This document shows, piece after piece, positions 6,961 through 8,687 of a DNA stretch of 8,687 nt. Within the stretch, counting starts at the first letter, position 1; every line of letters begins with the position of its first letter. This DNA is from Methylococcaceae bacterium NSM2-1 (lineage in GTDB: Bacteria; Pseudomonadota; Gammaproteobacteria; Methylococcales; Methylomonadaceae), in NCBI GenBank assembly GCA_002256705.1, contig NQJI01000040.1, positions 1-8,687 on the forward strand, read 5' to 3'. The translations under genes were made by a program, and so were the position numbers. The notes beneath the pieces are model-generated. The model had not been told where the DNA came from. It did no database searches and saw nothing but the letters and a program-made list of their open reading frames with translations.

Positions 6961-7565
6961 GCTGGTTGTTTTCTCATAAAACTGACCGCCTGAAAATTAA
7001 CGTTCAATTCATTACTGGACTCAATTTGGCGTGTCATTCTATTCCTTTTGCCTCGCATGGGTCTTATATCGATCTGGTCGATAATAATCAATGGGGTGGA
7101 TGTTTCTATCTTGTACAGCACCGCCCGCAATGCTTCACTATTTCCTGTCATCCTTACTCTAACGGTTATTCGGCTAAATTTATCTTTATTACTGACGGGA
7201 AGCGCCTGAGTACTGTTCAATTGCCCTCCCGCATCAACAATCGCTTTTTTTATAAACTCCTGCATCTCGGCAGACGCTAAAGCATCAGTTTTCTGGCTAT
7301 TAAAATAACCTTGCTTCTCATGCTGCTGTTTTATATTGGCCATACTGGCAATAACAGCCTCTTTTTTTGCTAAAATGCCTTCATATTGCTGTAGCCTGAA
7401 AACAAGATTATTTTTAGTTTCGTGTAACTCAATTCCCTTGCTAACCACGGGTACTATAACGACCAAAACAATAACCAGTACTACGGCGATTAATAAACCT
7501 ACAGCAATCCAGCGTTGTTGTAGTGCAGGGGTGAGCATAGGACGTTTTTTATCTTTACTCGCCAT
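6957..7565 (-). CDS. gspM: Type II secretion system protein GspM (subtype b, XpsM-like)
   Basis: This is an inner-membrane component of the T2SS assembly platform, the expected partner of GspL. I start it at the ATG at 7565 because AGGAGG lies five bases upstream; this gives 202 residues. The open frame extends further to 7691, but that part lies inside gspL and is not needed. The product has a basic N-terminus, one strong membrane helix (about 20-41), a coiled-coil-like stretch (about 44-85), and a periplasmic ferredoxin-like region at about 97-195 (ITVRVRMTGNSEALRAVLYKIE, LIIIDQIDIRP). That plan fits the M subtype b family found in Xanthomonas-type systems. It overlaps the end of gspL by 11 bp and shares ATGA with the next gene, which suggests translational coupling. 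Confidence 0.88.
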   Translation of the reverse strand: MASKDKKRPMLTPALQQRWIAVGLLIAVVLVIVLVVIVPVVSKGIELHETKNNLVFRLQQYEGILAKKEAVIASMANIKQQHEKQGYFNSQKTDALASAEMQEFIKKAIVDAGGQLNSTQALPVSNKDKFSRITVRVRMTGNSEALRAVLYKIETSTPLIIIDQIDIRPMRGKRNRMTRQIESSNELNVNFQAVSFMRKQPA

Positions 7566-8661
7566 CGATGCCTCCTGCTTTGGCCACATCAACAGTAATC
7601 TGAAATCTCTCAAGCTTGCTGATTCTATCCTGAGTAACTGGCGAAGCAAATCGGGCATTGACAAACAATTCAGACGCTTCCAGAACGGCAATCAGTGTTG
7701 AAGCGGCCGGCGACTCACCTTGTATTTGCAAGTGCCCGTCTGAATATTGTGCGTAGCTCAGCCAGGTATCATCCTTGATGAGTGAGCTTAACGTATTCAA
7801 CATCACGATCACTTCAGGTGTCGCGCTTTTCTCTTCAATCAACTGACGGGTTTCGTCTATCACAGCATCAATGTCTGACTGCAATGCTTTAACCTTTTTG
7901 GCATCCTTTTCCAGAGTATCGGCTTTTAATTGTAATGCGTTAACGGTTTGATATTCAAACCAGACGGGCATCGCAATAACAGCTACCAGCAGCAAACAGG
8001 TCAACGTTATCAGTGCCGACTGAATTAAACGTGGCATTTTTGCAGTTTTTTGCCTTAGCCTTTCGGGTAACAGATTGTAACTATCATTGAGGTAATCGAG
8101 ATTATTAGCCGAACCCTCATAATCGGCAAATACCGGAGATAAGCCCATCGCCTTGATATCCTCATAGAGCCTATCAAGGACTTCTCTGGTCGTTAATATC
8201 AGCATAACTCTGATCTGTCCTGGCTCGTTTACACCCTCCAGCAGCTTAACGGCAAAATAAACCTGCTCCACCTTAAATGGCGTATAGCGATCAAGTTCGT
8301 AAGCAACAACCTGATAAAGGTTTTCTTTTGCCGCAGCGGGTAAACTAAGTTCTTTTTGAATGGCATCCTGACCCGTTAATCTGAGTATTATATCGGCTTT
8401 AGCCAAGCGTTCATCCTTTTCATAGAGGCCCTGAAATGTAGCGTCTCTAGCTCCTCGATCCAGCGTCGCCAGGGGTTCAATTTGCCCATCACGTATATAG
8501 GTCAGTACTAACTGATTGCCTCTAGGACTAACGATAATGAAGCCTTGTTTGTCAATAACAAGCTGCTTTATTTTTTCAGGTACTAGAAAGTCAAGTTCTC
8601 GCTTCCACCAGCGAAAGAACTGCTTAAAGTCCAGATCAATTGTTGAATTCAGGTTCAGCAT
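7555..8661 (-). CDS. gspL: Type II secretion system protein GspL (XpsL-like, PilN domain)
   Basis: This is a bitopic inner-membrane protein that links the cytoplasmic secretion ATPase GspE to the periplasmic platform. The 368-residue product has an N-terminal cytoplasmic region (about 1-205) consistent with the actin-like fold of GspL/PilM, including the conserved-looking YELDRYTPFKVEQVYF at 121-136. One membrane helix follows at about 210-233, then a charged coiled coil (about 238-278), then a PilN-like ferredoxin domain (about 280-358: LNTLSSLIKDDTWLSYAQ, LQIQGESPAASTLIAVLEAS). The length is like XpsL. The ATG at 8661 is the only reasonable start and has no good Shine-Dalgarno, so translation may be coupled to the gene upstream. 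The 3' end overlaps gspM by 11 bp and contains its ribosome binding site. Confidence 0.92.
   Translation of the reverse strand: MLNLNSTIDLDFKQFFRWWKRELDFLVPEKIKQLVIDKQGFIIVSPRGNQLVLTYIRDGQIEPLATLDRGARDATFQGLYEKDERLAKADIILRLTGQDAIQKELSLPAAAKENLYQVVAYELDRYTPFKVEQVYFAVKLLEGVNEPGQIRVMLILTTREVLDRLYEDIKAMGLSPVFADYEGSANNLDYLNDSYNLLPERLRQKTAKMPRLIQSALITLTCLLLVAVIAMPVWFEYQTVNALQLKADTLEKDAKKVKALQSDIDAVIDETRQLIEEKSATPEVIVMLNTLSSLIKDDTWLSYAQYSDGHLQIQGESPAASTLIAVLEASELFVNARFASPVTQDRISKLERFQITVDVAKAGGIDGE
7571..7576 (-). promoter_or_regulatory. Strong Shine-Dalgarno of gspM inside the end of gspL
   Basis: On the minus strand AGGAGG is followed by five bases (CATCG) and then ATG at 7565-7563. It is the strongest ribosome binding site in the window, and it fixes the gspM start over the longer open frame that reaches 7691. 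It lies within the last codons of gspL. Confidence 0.85.
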
Positions 8662-8687
8662 ACTGTTTCACTAATAATTCACTCATT
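8636..8687 (-). CDS. Possible 3' end of an upstream T2SS gene (expected gspK), cut by the window
   Basis: On the minus strand only one frame is open from the window edge into gspL. It reads MSELLVKQYAEPEFNN and stops at TGA (8638-8636), overlapping the start of gspL by 26 bp. In xps-type clusters gspK precedes gspL, and every other junction in this operon overlaps, so the last codons of gspK would fit here. Sixteen codons are too few to identify the protein, and the upstream gene could instead stop in one of the other two frames (TGA at 8681-8679 or 8685-8683). Confidence 0.3.
   Translation of the reverse strand, partial: MSELLVKQYAEPEFNN

Noticed and set aside
7566..7691. Longer N-terminus for gspM starting at 7691 (244 residues)
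   Set aside because: It overlaps gspL in another frame, whereas the ATG at 7565 has AGGAGG at ideal spacing and gives a normal short cytoplasmic tail before the membrane helix.
1..8687. A new defence, mobile or biosynthetic system
   Set aside because: Six of the genes with enough sequence fall in known housekeeping or T2SS families and the seventh is a single uncharacterised membrane protein cut by the edge; no transposase, integrase, CRISPR or toxin-antitoxin signal is present.

Overview
The window is ordinary chromosomal DNA of a proteobacterium, most likely a gammaproteobacterium. The evidence is an IlvA with the E. coli domain plan, an RpiA that matches E. coli RpiA residue for residue at its active site, and a type II secretion (T2SS) operon whose order L-M-N(C)-D is that of the Xanthomonas xps cluster. 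Moderate base composition together with the membrane protein family at the left end fits a gamma-methanotroph (Methylobacter/Methylomonas-like). That last assignment is an inference from memory and was not tested.

Layout, left to right. (1) 1-1403, plus strand: the C-terminal part of a large membrane protein of unknown function, cut by the window edge. (2) 1404-1653: a gap between convergent genes with two GGGCAA/TTGCCC hairpins; the second overlaps the ilvA stop codon. (3) 1654-3177, minus: ilvA, biosynthetic threonine deaminase. (4) 3178-3254: a short divergent promoter gap. (5) 3255-3908, plus: rpiA, ribose-5-phosphate isomerase A. (6) 3909-4028: a second convergent gap carrying a perfect long hairpin of the same family as the first gap, plus a partial copy. 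(7) 4029-8687, minus: the distal end of a T2SS operon, read right to left as a possible last few codons of gspK, then gspL, gspM, a gspC/xpsN-type gene and gspD.

How the genes work together. GspL and GspM form the inner-membrane assembly platform, the GspC/XpsN protein bridges the periplasm, and GspD is the outer-membrane secretin. Each neighbouring pair overlaps by 4 to about 26 bp, which points to one polycistronic, translationally coupled unit. The predicted GspD has a lipoprotein signal peptide, as XpsD does. IlvA (isoleucine synthesis) and RpiA (pentose phosphate pathway) are housekeeping enzymes that share only a divergent gap.

I found no mobile genes, CRISPR, tRNA/rRNA or defence genes, and no convincing new multi-gene system. 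The items most worth a second look are the dispersed hairpin repeats in both convergent gaps, two coding-sequence repeats in gspC and gspD, and the uncharacterised membrane protein.
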